DNA of 64,000 bases, from assembly GCF_000286835.2 (NCBI RefSeq), contig NZ_AJYD02000038.1, positions 1,901,993-1,965,992 of the forward strand, in the 5' to 3' direction. Positions 55,794 through 63,856 of this stretch are shown piece after piece. Source of the stretch: Enterovibrio norvegicus FF-33 (lineage in GTDB: Bacteria; Pseudomonadota; Gammaproteobacteria; Enterobacterales; Vibrionaceae). Each line of letters opens with the position of its first letter. Position 1 is the first letter of the stretch. The notes under the pieces are model-generated. The model saw nothing but the letters and a program-made list of their open reading frames with translations, made no database searches and was not told the DNA's origin. Position numbers and translations under genes: made by a program.

Positions 55794-56480
55794 ATGAATA
55801 CAGTTTTAGTCACGGGAGCAACCCGAGGGATTGGGCTTGAGTTAGTCAAGCAGTTCCTTGAAAACGGAAATCAAGTCTTCGCGACCTACCGAGGCCACAC
55901 ACCGCCCGACGCCCTCAATGCACTGTTATCGACCAATCAACTTTCACTGCGTCCTTTACAGGTCACTGATGAAAAAAGCATCGCAGAACTTGTTACGATA
56001 CTTGATGGTATCGCCATCGACATTCTCATCAACAATGCTGGCAGCATTGGACCTGTAAATCAGTCCTATCAAGATATGGACGCCAAAGGTTGGGCAGAAG
56101 CATTTAGAGTAAACACTATCGCGCCATTAATGGTCACAAGTGCGCTCATACCAAACCTTGCTATAAGTGACTCACCCCGCGTGATCACGATATCCAGTCA
56201 AATGGGCTCATTGCATCGCGAATCTGTCGGCATGCATGCTTACCGAAGTTCAAAAGCAGCAGTGAACAAAGTCATGCAGGTACTTGCTTTGGAATTGAAA
56301 GAGAAGGGTATTATTGTCTGCCCCGTTCATCCAGGATGGGTGAGAACTGACATGGGGGGTGAAGACGCTGAAATATCCGCAAAGGAAAGTGCACAAGGCA
56401 TTGTTGCACTGACCAGCCAGCTGACCCTTGCAGACACAGGAAAGTTCTTAACATGGGAAGGGAAAGAGCATGCATGGTAA
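55794..56480 (+). CDS. Short-chain dehydrogenase/reductase (SDR) family protein
   Basis: Cytoplasmic NAD(P)-dependent oxidoreductase of 228 residues, a classical-SDR length. The cofactor motif is VTGATRGIGLEL near residues 5-16, NNAGSIG lies near 78-84, the catalytic Ser is in ITISSQMG near 132, and Tyr-Lys are in YRSSKAAVNK near 150. CPVHPGWVRTDMGG near 177 matches the C-factor/CsgA-like SDR group. The substrate is unknown. The ATG at 55794 begins directly at the Rossmann strand; an upstream in-frame ATG at 55746 would add 16 residues without similarity. The gene overlaps the next by 11 bp. Confidence 0.88.
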   Translation: MNTVLVTGATRGIGLELVKQFLENGNQVFATYRGHTPPDALNALLSTNQLSLRPLQVTDEKSIAELVTILDGIAIDILINNAGSIGPVNQSYQDMDAKGWAEAFRVNTIAPLMVTSALIPNLAISDSPRVITISSQMGSLHRESVGMHAYRSSKAAVNKVMQVLALELKEKGIIVCPVHPGWVRTDMGGEDAEISAKESAQGIVALTSQLTLADTGKFLTWEGKEHAW

Positions 56481-56925
56481 AGAAACCGCGACTTTTCAAC
56501 AGATCACCACTGAATCCCCACTCTATGCACAAGCGTTACACCTGCGCTATGCGCTATTTTTTGAAATGCACCATCTTCCCTTTGAAACGGTTTTTGATGA
56601 TCTCGAAGCGACCAGTCAGCACTTTTCCTTTGCCGATCACGAAAATATCCTTGCTTACGGCAGATTAAGTGCTCTCTCAAACGGCTCCATGAAGATTTCA
56701 CAGATGGTGGTTGCACAGGAAGTTCAACAAAAAGGCTTTGGCTCAATGCTGTTGAATAGAATCGTTGAACACGCCGATCATTTAGGCACCAAAAAAATAG
56801 AGCTGAACGCTCGCATACAAGCGATATCTATGTACGAAAAAGCAGGATTTATATCCGTGGGAAATATTTACCTCTCAAAATCTACCCAAGTAGAACACAT
56901 CAGAATGGAGCGATTACTTTCATGA
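56470..56925 (+). CDS. GNAT family N-acetyltransferase
   Basis: Acetyl-CoA-dependent transferase of 151 residues. The acetyl-CoA loop is in VAQEVQQKGFGSMLLNRIVEH near residues 79-99 (read in pieces, Q-x-x-G-x-G/S), and the C-terminal LNARIQAISMYEKAGFISVG near 113-132 is typical of ElaA-like GNATs. The substrate is unknown. It overlaps the SDR gene by 11 bp in another frame, so the two are a translationally coupled pair. GGGAAAGAG serves as its ribosome site. Confidence 0.85.
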   Translation: MHGKETATFQQITTESPLYAQALHLRYALFFEMHHLPFETVFDDLEATSQHFSFADHENILAYGRLSALSNGSMKISQMVVAQEVQQKGFGSMLLNRIVEHADHLGTKKIELNARIQAISMYEKAGFISVGNIYLSKSTQVEHIRMERLLS

Positions 56926-56932
56926 ATAAAAT

Positions 56933-56962
56933 AAAAAGCCGAAATCAACATTTCGGCCTTTA
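56933..56962. terminator. Terminator after the SDR-GNAT pair
   Basis: GCCGAAAT-CAAC-ATTTCGGC flanked by A and T runs, eight bases after the stop. It could also act for the convergent ibpA-like gene. Confidence 0.7.
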
Positions 56963-57001
56963 ACTATCACATTAAAATATCAGCGTTAATACCAATAAGC
57001 G

Positions 57002-57463
57002 TTACGCTATCATTTCTTCTTTTGGCTCAACACTGTCTGTCTTAGCCGTATTAATCACAACAGTTCTTGGCTTCATCGCTTCAGGCACGATTTTCAAAAG
57101 GTTAATGGTTAATAAACCATTCTCTAAATCAGCCCCCGTCACTTCGATATAATCAGCAAGATTGAACTTACGCTCGAACGTACGGTTAGCAATACCTTGG
57201 TAAAGGAAATTCTTACCTTCTACCTTGCCTTTTTCACCACGGATAGAGAGCACGCCACGCTCAACATTGATGTTAAGCTCCTCTTGCGTGAAGCCTGCCA
57301 CAGCAAGGGTGATGGAGTAGTAGTTGTCTTCTAAAGACTCTATGTTGTATGGGGGGTAGCCGCCCGCCGCGCTTTCTGCACGGAATGCGGTATCCAACAA
57401 TGACGCGAAGCGGTCAAAACCCACACTGTTACGGTATAGCGGTGTCAAATCGATAGTTTTCAT
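57002..57463 (-). CDS. ibpA: Small heat-shock protein, IbpA-like (Hsp20)
   Basis: Cytoplasmic holdase of 153 residues with an alpha-crystallin domain. It opens MKTIDLTPLYRNSVGFDR, as in IbpA/IbpB. Inside the domain are YPPYNIESLEDNYYSITLAVAGF near 36-58 (in pieces) and IANRTFERKFNLADYIEV near 95-112, and the conserved ENGLLTINLLKIVPEAMKPR is near 118-137. It keeps unfolding proteins soluble for DnaK and ClpB. Two adjacent ATGs are available; 57463 has the better distance from GGAGG and gives the IbpA-like N-terminus. A sigma-32-like promoter and a possible RNA thermometer precede it. Confidence 0.92.
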   Translation of the reverse strand: MKTIDLTPLYRNSVGFDRFASLLDTAFRAESAAGGYPPYNIESLEDNYYSITLAVAGFTQEELNINVERGVLSIRGEKGKVEGKNFLYQGIANRTFERKFNLADYIEVTGADLENGLLTINLLKIVPEAMKPRTVVINTAKTDSVEPKEEMIA

Positions 57464-57500
57464 CATATATCCTCCAATGAAGCGATATTGGTTATTTAAT
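57464..57500 (-). promoter_or_regulatory. Possible ROSE-like RNA thermometer in the ibpA leader
   Basis: In the 5' leader, TCGCTTC lies just upstream of the GGAGG ribosome site, at a distance that allows the CGCTTC stretch to pair with the site as the UYGCU box does in ROSE elements of ibpA genes. The pairing is judged by eye and is weak evidence. Confidence 0.35.
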
Positions 57501-57554
57501 TATTAATGATTATCCAAGGTCGCACGAATATCGCCACAACCTCTTCACCGATAT

Positions 57555-57583
57555 ATTTGGAGGTAACACATGACACTTTCAAG
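57555..57583 (-). promoter_or_regulatory. Sigma-32-like heat-shock promoter of ibpA
   Basis: Minus-strand CTTGAA, a 15-base spacer and CTCCAAAT approximate the heat-shock consensus CTTGAAA/CCCCATNT. It would start a leader of about 80 nt before the ibpA start codon. Confidence 0.55.
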
Positions 57584-57745
57584 TGATTAAATATAAATAT
57601 TTTTCAAAACCGCTCTAAGGCACTGAATGGATTAGATAATATTTTATATATTTTCTAGCCAAAACTTGGGGTGAAACATTAGATTAACATTTCACTATTG
57701 GGGCAAATTAAACGTATTTCAACCCAAACATTATCTCGACGTTGC

Positions 57746-58039
57746 TCAAGTATATTCACGAGTAACTTCAATCTGAAATTCGCCGACTTTCAACTTCTCT
57801 TCACGACAAATCCGATGCATACAGGTGTTCAAGCAGAGTGATTGTACGACTTGTTTTGATTCGGCATTCAAGCAACTGAACTCGGCGGCACAAAGCTGTC
57901 CTTGAACAAACAAACGTTCGAGCGTGTTTGCGCTTATTTCGATCTTTACCTTTTTTGCGCTAGCTCTCGATTTCCTCTCAAAACAATCAGGTTCTCTGAG
58001 TCTCTGATTGGTGTACTCATCGCCTCTGTCGCTCTGCAT
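57746..58039 (-). CDS. Small six-cysteine protein, probably Fur-regulated
   Basis: Protein of 97 residues that I do not recognise. The first 30 residues are charged and variable-looking. The core (VKIEISANTLERLFVQGQ near 31-48) leads into a cysteine-rich part with Cys50, 56, 69, 73 and 78 by my count (C-x5-C-x12-C-x3-C-x4-C), plus Cys19. No signal peptide is visible, so the cysteines probably face the reducing cytoplasm and may bind a metal or an Fe-S cluster. A GGGAGG site lies six bases before the ATG. A Fur-like palindrome is centred about 43 bp upstream. A role in iron homeostasis is inferred from that site alone. Confidence 0.6.
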   Translation of the reverse strand: MQSDRGDEYTNQRLREPDCFERKSRASAKKVKIEISANTLERLFVQGQLCAAEFSCLNAESKQVVQSLCLNTCMHRICREEKLKVGEFQIEVTREYT

Positions 58040-58072
58040 ACTCAGCCTCCCATTTACGTTTACTTAACATTA

Positions 58073-58091
58073 AATGAGAATGGGTATCATT
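58073..58091 (-). promoter_or_regulatory. Fur-like box before the six-cysteine protein gene
   Basis: AATGAGAAT-GGG-TATCATT resembles the Fur consensus, with outer arms AATGA and TCATT intact and one mismatch in the inner arms. It starts 34 bp upstream of the start codon. Confidence 0.6.
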
Positions 58092-58129
58092 ACAAATTAA
58101 ATTACAGTGTAAATTTCCACCCTATAAGG

Positions 58130-58894
58130 TCAGATATATCGCGCTGGAGTGTCACCCGTCATCTTGCGAAAGAAACTAATAAATGCACTGTCACTGGAGA
58201 AACACAGCTTTTTGGCAACCTCAGAAACACTTGCACCATCAGACAAACATTCGATAGAGGCTTGTAACCGCCACTGTTGTCGCCATGATTGGTAAGGCAT
58301 CCCCGTTTCTCGGGTGAAAATGCGGCTGATGGTTTTTGCGCTCGCACCAATTTTATCTGCCATATCTGTGAGTGGTTCTGGTAAGTGCTTCCCTTCCATG
58401 ACATCTTCTAACCATACCTTTAAGCGCCTATCAGTCGGGAGTTTGAGAGATAAGTATTCTTCTTCTGCAGCATTAAGCTCTTCACAAAATACGGATAAAA
58501 TCGTTTGCTGTTCGTTAATCGATTTATCCCATTCCCAATACGCCATTCTCTCGATGAGTTCTCGCAGCAGCCCATTAACTTCAATGATTTTAATGTCTGT
58601 CGGCAGTGTCAAAGAAACACAATGCTGAAAATACAAAGAGCGATAAGCAACGACATTTCTCATTACTGCGCAATGCTCAGTACCAGAAGGGATCCACGCT
58701 GCACGCGAAGGTGGCAGCACGCACCACACGCCAGCAAAATTGATGCTCATGCAGCCCGATGAAGCCAACAATAGTTGATGTTTCTTGTGTTTATGTATAC
58801 CAGAATCGTGCGTACCTATTCGGGCAGCGACGCCGACGACCAAGTTGTTTATTTGATCTGCGTTGAAACGGGTATTTTCAGTAATTTCGGCCAT
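58130..58894 (-). CDS. AraC family transcriptional regulator (cupin N-terminus)
   Basis: Regulator of 254 residues. The N-terminal half is a cupin-like sensing domain, with HDSGIHKHKKHQLLLASSG near 30-48 and WIPSGTEHCAVM near 67. The C-terminal AraC domain has LTDMADKIGASAKTISRIFTRETG near 174 and VSEVAKKLCFSSDSAFISFFRKMTGDTPARYI near 223-254 (in pieces). Members of this type (YdeC/NimR-like) often act on a neighbouring efflux gene, but none is present here. It is followed by the six-cysteine gene, which has its own Fur-like promoter region. The inducer is unknown. Confidence 0.88.
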   Translation of the reverse strand: MAEITENTRFNADQINNLVVGVAARIGTHDSGIHKHKKHQLLLASSGCMSINFAGVWCVLPPSRAAWIPSGTEHCAVMRNVVAYRSLYFQHCVSLTLPTDIKIIEVNGLLRELIERMAYWEWDKSINEQQTILSVFCEELNAAEEEYLSLKLPTDRRLKVWLEDVMEGKHLPEPLTDMADKIGASAKTISRIFTRETGMPYQSWRQQWRLQASIECLSDGASVSEVAKKLCFSSDSAFISFFRKMTGDTPARYI

Positions 58895-59157
58895 TCGTCT
58901 ATATATCAGTCGTTATTATGCTTGTATCCAAACAGCCATCGTTACACTAGTGTCAGCACGACAAACCTCACGATTATGCCAGCTCAAGAGTGTCACAGGC
59001 GTAAAATACAACCACATTGTCTCTTGCTAATACGGGGTAGGCATCAGTGTTGGTTTACTTTTTGTATCGAGGAAAACTGGCTAGGCGCTCATTAATCATA
59101 CAGATCATGTTAGGCATATTGATGAATCAAAGACTTGGGCGAGAGTTTATGGCCGAT
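58895..59157. other. Intergenic stretch between two AraC-type regulator genes
   Basis: About 260 bp containing the promoter of the 58894 regulator. Short open frames here have no ribosome sites or recognisable content. Nothing else is seen. Confidence 0.4.
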
Positions 59158-59188
59158 GAGAAAACCGCCCGTATTCACGGGCGGTTTG
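59158..59188 (-). terminator. Terminator of the AraC/GyrI-like gene
   Basis: AAACCGCCCGT/ACGGGCGGTTT with a four-base loop and TTTTCTC on the minus strand, directly after the stop codon at 59193. Confidence 0.75.
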
Positions 59189-59192
59189 CGAT

Positions 59193-60095
59193 TTACATTT
59201 TAATGGCGGTGCAAAAGCTCACATCTGCTTGATGTGTCTTTGGATCAAAGCTGTGGTAAAGCTCAAAGCAAGGTCGGCTGTCGGTTTCAAAGCCCGACGC
59301 AATCACATCAGCCATGATCTCGTCCCATGCTGTAGGGTACTGACTGAAATCGGTGATCGTTTTTCGCATCACGCCATAGTGACCACCCGGAAAATCTTGT
59401 AACTCAATACCAGCAGCTACTTCTGTGTCTGATGGCACCATTAAACAAATATCAGTTCGGCATTTTTCAGCAGGCGTAATTTCAGGGTTATCGTGATAAA
59501 TAAAAATACACGTGCTGCCAGCCAGCCCTTTGGCGCCCGCCCATTGATAGAGGCGACCTGATGCCGCTTCGTAACCATGCCCATAAGGTCCAGTGACACG
59601 AACATAAGCCAGTGTTGCTTGGTCGAATAATTGCGTTTCCATATATGCACTCCGTTGTGATGTGTTGGAGCCAGTATATGGATTGTCATTTGTGTCAGCG
59701 TTTCCAATCTTGCGCAGTGCGTGTCCAATCTTGCTGTTTCGAGAAAGCGTCGCAAACGCAGGGAGATCTTCACACTCTCGAAAAGCCGAAGGTGTGACAC
59801 CGAAGTGTTGATTAAACGCTTTGGCAAGGCTTTGAGAGGAAGAAAATCCATACTCTAGCGCCACGTTAAGCACGGCCTGCTTTTTCTTAAAAAGATCATC
59901 GGCAGCAGCTTCTAACCTCAAGCGTCGGATGTAATCAGCCAACGTTTCTCCTTGTACCGCTTTAAAGGTGCGATGAAAGTGATACGGCGATAAGTTGGCC
60001 AGCGCTGCAACTTCAATCAAATTCAAGGGTTGATTAAAGTGTTTTTCCAAGTGACGGATCACGGGGAGCAAACGTTTTTGATAGTCGACTTTCAT
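59193..60095 (-). CDS. AraC family regulator with GyrI-like effector domain
   Basis: Regulator of 300 residues with the order reversed from common AraC proteins. The DNA-binding domain comes first (LIEVAALANLSPYHFHRTFKAVQGE near 22-46; VALEYGFSSSQSLAKAFNQHFGVTPSAFRE near 79-108, in pieces). A GyrI-like/Bacterial transcription activator effector domain follows at about 150-300 (LAYVRVTGPYGHGYEAASGRLYQWA near 161; LQDFPGGHYGVMRKTITDF near 229). This matches Rob/SoxS-like or YdeE-type small-molecule sensors. No target gene is adjacent. The ribosome site is weak, so the start is less certain. Confidence 0.88.
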   Translation of the reverse strand: MKVDYQKRLLPVIRHLEKHFNQPLNLIEVAALANLSPYHFHRTFKAVQGETLADYIRRLRLEAAADDLFKKKQAVLNVALEYGFSSSQSLAKAFNQHFGVTPSAFRECEDLPAFATLSRNSKIGHALRKIGNADTNDNPYTGSNTSQRSAYMETQLFDQATLAYVRVTGPYGHGYEAASGRLYQWAGAKGLAGSTCIFIYHDNPEITPAEKCRTDICLMVPSDTEVAAGIELQDFPGGHYGVMRKTITDFSQYPTAWDEIMADVIASGFETDSRPCFELYHSFDPKTHQADVSFCTAIKM

Positions 60096-60366
60096 GGCGG
60101 AATATTCGCTTTGGGCAAGAACAGAACATCTAGCCTAGCTGAAGTAGAAGACCGTTCAATGGCACATCAAAACAAATGGGACAACTGCCCAACTTCAGCC
60201 AGAAATTACACGTCTTGTCGAACTCGTCACGCGTCTTGTTTTACCCATGTCGCGGGAAAACAGTGAAATCCTCATCCCAACGAGAGCAGGGTCACCAAAT
60301 ACGTTTGCATCTCTTCAATATGCAAATGGTTTAGGTATAGTTTCAGCACTGAGTTGTAGATAGTGA

Positions 60367-60726
60367 ATGAACATGGATTTTGAGCAACAATTGGACCGCG
60401 CACATCAAGTGCTTCTCAAAAAGGGTTTTTCTGGCGCAGCCATCAACCCCATCATTTATCGCCTTGTGCGAAAAGCGGGCCTAAAAGTCCCCCCACCCCA
60501 ATTTGCCCATATTGGCATTAACATTCTCGTTGGCACAGTTTGGTTCGGCACCTTGTGGGGCGTGATCATGTGGTTTATGCAATGGCAGAGCCTTGGTGTA
60601 ACGTTGAACTACGCCGTCAATGCTTCTCTTCTGACGGGAATGATTTTCGGCTTAATGATGTCCATTTGGTACAAGATAAGTGCTAGACGAAAGTCATTGC
60701 CTAGCTGGCATTCTTTAGCCGAGTAA
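60367..60726 (+). CDS. DUF6404 family small membrane protein
   Basis: Membrane protein of 119 residues resembling DUF6404. The polar N-terminus (FEQQLDRAHQVLLKKGF) and RKAGLKVPPPQFAHIGINIL near 35-54 fit the family. Two or three hydrophobic segments follow (about 50-70 and 80-102), then a basic tail. Function is unknown. It is monocistronic. A second in-frame ATG lies two codons after the first and is an equal choice. Confidence 0.65.
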   Translation: MNMDFEQQLDRAHQVLLKKGFSGAAINPIIYRLVRKAGLKVPPPQFAHIGINILVGTVWFGTLWGVIMWFMQWQSLGVTLNYAVNASLLTGMIFGLMMSIWYKISARRKSLPSWHSLAE

Positions 60727-60842
60727 ACGTTGAACAGCAATGTTTAATCAAGCACTGCTGAACAATTAAGCGTCAATGAATAAACAGTTTGGTTTGCCGG
60801 TTACCTTATTTGGGGGAATGGGTGACTGGCACACCAACCTTC

Positions 60843-60880
60843 AAAAGCACGATGAAACTGTCATCGTGCTTTCTTGTTTT
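60843..60880. terminator. Bidirectional hairpin terminator
   Basis: AAAGCACGATG and CATCGTGCTTT, eleven pairs, with a seven-base loop. It lies between the convergent DUF6404 and SRPBCC genes and can serve both. Confidence 0.75.
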
Positions 60881-60955
60881 ACACACTATTTTTTCAATTC
60901 AGTGCGCTAAACGCTGTCTTCTAAGCGCTATCAACACGTTTAGTCATTAGAGTGT

Positions 60956-61504
60956 TTATTGGCTTTTCGCTTCCATCAGCTTTTTCAAGTTGCCCAGTCC
61001 TGCTTGATATAACCCTGTTACACCTCTCACTGCCGCATCATCAGTCAGGTACGGTGGAGGATCGCTTTCTGGAAAACCGCGAAAAAACTCGCCGCTCCAC
61101 GTGACTTCACTGGCACTGTCTCCTTTAGCGACAACTGAAATGGTCGATTGATAATGTGTCACTGGCAACAAGTCGACATTCTCTTTCACGATTTTGTATT
61201 TCAATGTCATCGCAGCAGGGTCAATAGACACCAATTCTTCTTCGACAGATGCATCACCAATGAACAATTCCCTGACCGCGCCCGCCTCGTTCGGCGAACC
61301 TGAAATGAGGACATTTTTAGAAACACCCGGCACCCAAAAATCCGTCCCATCAAAGCCTATCACCCTCTGCCACACCTTTTGAGCAGGTGCGGCAATCTCA
61401 ACTTTTTCTTGCACTGACAGTTGTTCCAAACCGTCTAGCGCCTTCACGGGTGACGCTATCAAACAAACCGCGAAAATTGCTGCATTTCGGACACACGAAT
61501 TCAT
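60956..61504 (-). CDS. Exported SRPBCC (START-like) family protein
   Basis: Periplasmic protein of 182 residues with a signal peptide ending near residue 22 (PVKA-L). The body has the polyketide cyclase/START-like pattern: VEIAAPAQKVWQRVIGFDGTDFW near 35-57 (in pieces), VRELFIGDASVEEELVSIDPAAMTLKYKIV near 78-107, and SEVTWSGEFF near 131. Such folds bind hydrophobic ligands in a deep cavity. An exported version is less usual; the ligand is not predictable. An AGGAAG site precedes the ATG. No partner gene is evident. Confidence 0.75.
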   Translation of the reverse strand: MNSCVRNAAIFAVCLIASPVKALDGLEQLSVQEKVEIAAPAQKVWQRVIGFDGTDFWVPGVSKNVLISGSPNEAGAVRELFIGDASVEEELVSIDPAAMTLKYKIVKENVDLLPVTHYQSTISVVAKGDSASEVTWSGEFFRGFPESDPPPYLTDDAAVRGVTGLYQAGLGNLKKLMEAKSQ

Positions 61505-61671
61505 TGTTATCTTCCTTAAACGAAAAGAGATCTCAAATGAAACTAGTTGAATTTAGCGAGTGACAGATGGCATAAACATGGGAATGAGAAATTGAAATTT
61601 ACGGTTTGGACAAGCATGAACCACCTGCGCAGCATTGCAGCCGCACAAGTGTGTCATCGCGTGAAGTTCAG

Positions 61672-62520
61672 TTAGTCTTCAAGACCACGCAGTCTTGCAC
61701 TGCGACGGCGAAGCAGTTCAAGCGTGGTCAACAAGGCAATTGAAAGCACAACCAGCAAGGTCGCCGCAGCCAGAATTGTTGGGCTGATTTCTTCCCGTAT
61801 GCCTGACCACATTTGGATAGGCAAGGTGGTTTGTTCAGGCCCCGCAATAAACAGCACCACCACCACTTCATCGAATGACGTGATAAACGCGAACAGTGCG
61901 CCAGAAATCACACCCGGCGTCACCAATGGCAATACCACTTTGAAGAAGGTCGTTACAGGGTTGGCCCCTAAACTTGCAGCAGCACGTGTTAGAGAGTGGT
62001 CAAAACCGCTTAAAGTGGCGGTGACAGTGATCACCACAAATGGAATACCCAACGCGGTGTGCGCAAGCACCACGCCTAAATAGGTGTGGGTCATCTGAAA
62101 TCGGGAAAAGAAGAAAAACATCGCAGCGGCAGAGATTATCAAGGGCACGATCATTGGCGAGATCAGTATCGCCATGATGACGTCTTTGTAAGGCATGTAG
62201 CGGCTAGATAAGCCAAGTGCCGCAATGGTACCGAGTACTGTCGCCAAAATCGTTGAAGCGATTGCGACAATCACGCTGTTCTTCACGGCGGACTGCCAAG
62301 CGTCTGACGTAAAGAAATCTTCATACCAGCGCAATGAATATCCCGCAGGATCAAAACTCAGCATCTCAGGAGTAAAGGTAAAATAAGGTTCAGCGTTGAA
62401 GCTCAGCGGTAAAATGACGAGCAGCGGGCCAATCAGAAACAAGAATATTCCTGCACAAATCACGCGAAAGACCACAAACCATACTTTTTCGCCTGTCGTC
62501 GCACATTCTGGTAATGCCAT
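61672..62520 (-). CDS. ABC transporter permease, PotC type (polyamine/spermidine-like)
   Basis: Inner-membrane permease of 282 residues with six helices. The EAA loop that docks the ATPase is in RAAASLGANPVTTFFKVVLPLVTPGV near 185-210 (in pieces). It resembles PotC/YdcV-type permeases for putrescine, spermidine or related solutes. It starts nine bases after the PotB-type permease, so the two are co-transcribed. No ATPase gene is found downstream before the SRPBCC gene; it must lie left-to-right upstream of the binding protein or elsewhere. Confidence 0.88.
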   Translation of the reverse strand: MALPECATTGEKVWFVVFRVICAGIFLFLIGPLLVILPLSFNAEPYFTFTPEMLSFDPAGYSLRWYEDFFTSDAWQSAVKNSVIVAIASTILATVLGTIAALGLSSRYMPYKDVIMAILISPMIVPLIISAAAMFFFFSRFQMTHTYLGVVLAHTALGIPFVVITVTATLSGFDHSLTRAAASLGANPVTTFFKVVLPLVTPGVISGALFAFITSFDEVVVVLFIAGPEQTTLPIQMWSGIREEISPTILAAATLLVVLSIALLTTLELLRRRSARLRGLED

Positions 62521-62529
62521 CGTTATTTC

Positions 62530-63789
62530 CTACCCTAACTTCACGTTGTCGACGCCAACTAGGCGGTTATAAAGCCAATACAAAACCATCACGACCACCA
62601 GTAATATCGATGCAATTGCCGCTGCCAGACCCCAGTTCAGGGATGTTTGCATGTGATACGCAATAAAATTAGTAATGAAAGTACCGGTTTGACCGCCTAC
62701 CAACGCTGGGGTGATGTAGTAACCAATCGAAAGAATGAACACCAGAATCGACCCTGCGCCGATGCCAGGTAGGGTTTGCGGGAAATAGATCCTTCGGAAC
62801 GCCAGCGCCTGTGGCGCACCCATTGAGCGGGCAGCACGGACATAGCTCGGCGAGATGGTTTTCATCACGGAGTAAAGCGGAAGGATCATAAACGGCAGCA
62901 AGATATGCGTCATCGCAATCAAGGTGCCCGTTTGGTTATAGATCATTTGAATGCGGTTATCATCATCCAGCACACCCGCCCCCACCATTAAATCGTTCAG
63001 CACGCCCTGTTGCTGCAAAATGGCTATCCAAGTTGCGGTGCGAACCAATAGTGACGTCCAAAATGGCAGCAATACCAAGATCATCAACATGTTGGCTTTT
63101 TTGGCAGGTAAATTCGCCAACAAATAAGCGACGGGATAACCCAATAGCAAGCAAAGAAAGGTGATCGCCATACTCATATAGAGCGTGCGCCAAAATAGAG
63201 AGGTGTATATCTGTAAATATTCGGGTTGAGCAACAATATCGCCGTTGTCGTCGTAACGCAGGTCAACGGCATTAAGATAGTAAGAAAGCGTGTAAGGCGA
63301 CGACTCTCGCTCGATCAGCTTCCAAGTGCCGATATCCATCCAGCGCTTATCCACTTTGGCCATCGCGTCTTTGTATGGCCCTTCTGTGATTCTTTTCGAT
63401 TTTCGCGCCGATTTCATGATCAGCGAACGCATTCCTGATTTTTCATAGTTTAAGCGAGACGCAACTTTGCCGATGTTTCTCGCTTCAGCACCGATCTGTA
63501 AATCAGACACCAGTGCTGCATAAATTTCTTCATTCGGCAGTTCATTGCCGTCCCAGCTTTCGAGCGCTACCGTCGTTTGCGGCATGTAGGTAGCCACTTC
63601 TGGGTTTTCAACACTGCGTTGCAGCATATCAAAAATGGGGAGCACAAAAGCCACCAGCAAGAAGGCCAGCAAAGGAGCAACAAGCAAGAAGGCTTTGATT
63701 TTGTTACGACGAATTGAGCGCTGTTGGCTCACGCGAAGTGATACACCATCTGCCGTTTTAATATCGTTGGCTGAAGTTTCCTGCACCAC
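62530..63789 (-). CDS. ABC transporter permease, PotB type, with long N-terminal insertion
   Basis: Inner-membrane permease of 419 residues, about 130 longer than classical PotB. After the first helix (about 32-55) there is an extra periplasmic region of about 130 residues (LESWDGNELPNEEIYAALVSD near 72 onward), then five helices. The EAA loop is RAARSMGAPQALAFRRIYFPQTLPGI near 318-343 (in pieces). Long PotB variants of this type are known in marine and alphaproteobacterial polyamine-type systems. The start is one of two adjacent GTG codons next to a GGGAGAG site. It follows the binding-protein gene after a hairpin terminator. Confidence 0.88.
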   Translation of the reverse strand: MVQETSANDIKTADGVSLRVSQQRSIRRNKIKAFLLVAPLLAFLLVAFVLPIFDMLQRSVENPEVATYMPQTTVALESWDGNELPNEEIYAALVSDLQIGAEARNIGKVASRLNYEKSGMRSLIMKSARKSKRITEGPYKDAMAKVDKRWMDIGTWKLIERESSPYTLSYYLNAVDLRYDDNGDIVAQPEYLQIYTSLFWRTLYMSMAITFLCLLLGYPVAYLLANLPAKKANMLMILVLLPFWTSLLVRTATWIAILQQQGVLNDLMVGAGVLDDDNRIQMIYNQTGTLIAMTHILLPFMILPLYSVMKTISPSYVRAARSMGAPQALAFRRIYFPQTLPGIGAGSILVFILSIGYYITPALVGGQTGTFITNFIAYHMQTSLNWGLAAAIASILLVVVMVLYWLYNRLVGVDNVKLG

Positions 63790-63811
63790 ACTCTCCCATT
63801 AGATAAAACGC

Positions 63812-63845
63812 AAAAAGGCGAGGATCGATATTCGAATCCTCGCCT
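63812..63845 (-). terminator. Intercistronic terminator between binding protein and permease
   Basis: AGGCGAGGAT and ATCCTCGCCT form a ten-bp perfect stem followed on the minus strand by TTTTTGCG. It lies 12 bp after the binding-protein stop and 22 bp before the permease start. Partial termination here would lower permease output relative to the binding protein. Confidence 0.75.
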
Positions 63846-63856
63846 ACAACATCAAC

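Noticed and set aside
57902..58267. 121-codon plus-strand frame opposite the six-cysteine gene and the AraC regulator
   Set aside because: The minus-strand genes have ribosome sites and, for the regulator, clear homology; the plus frame is a shadow.
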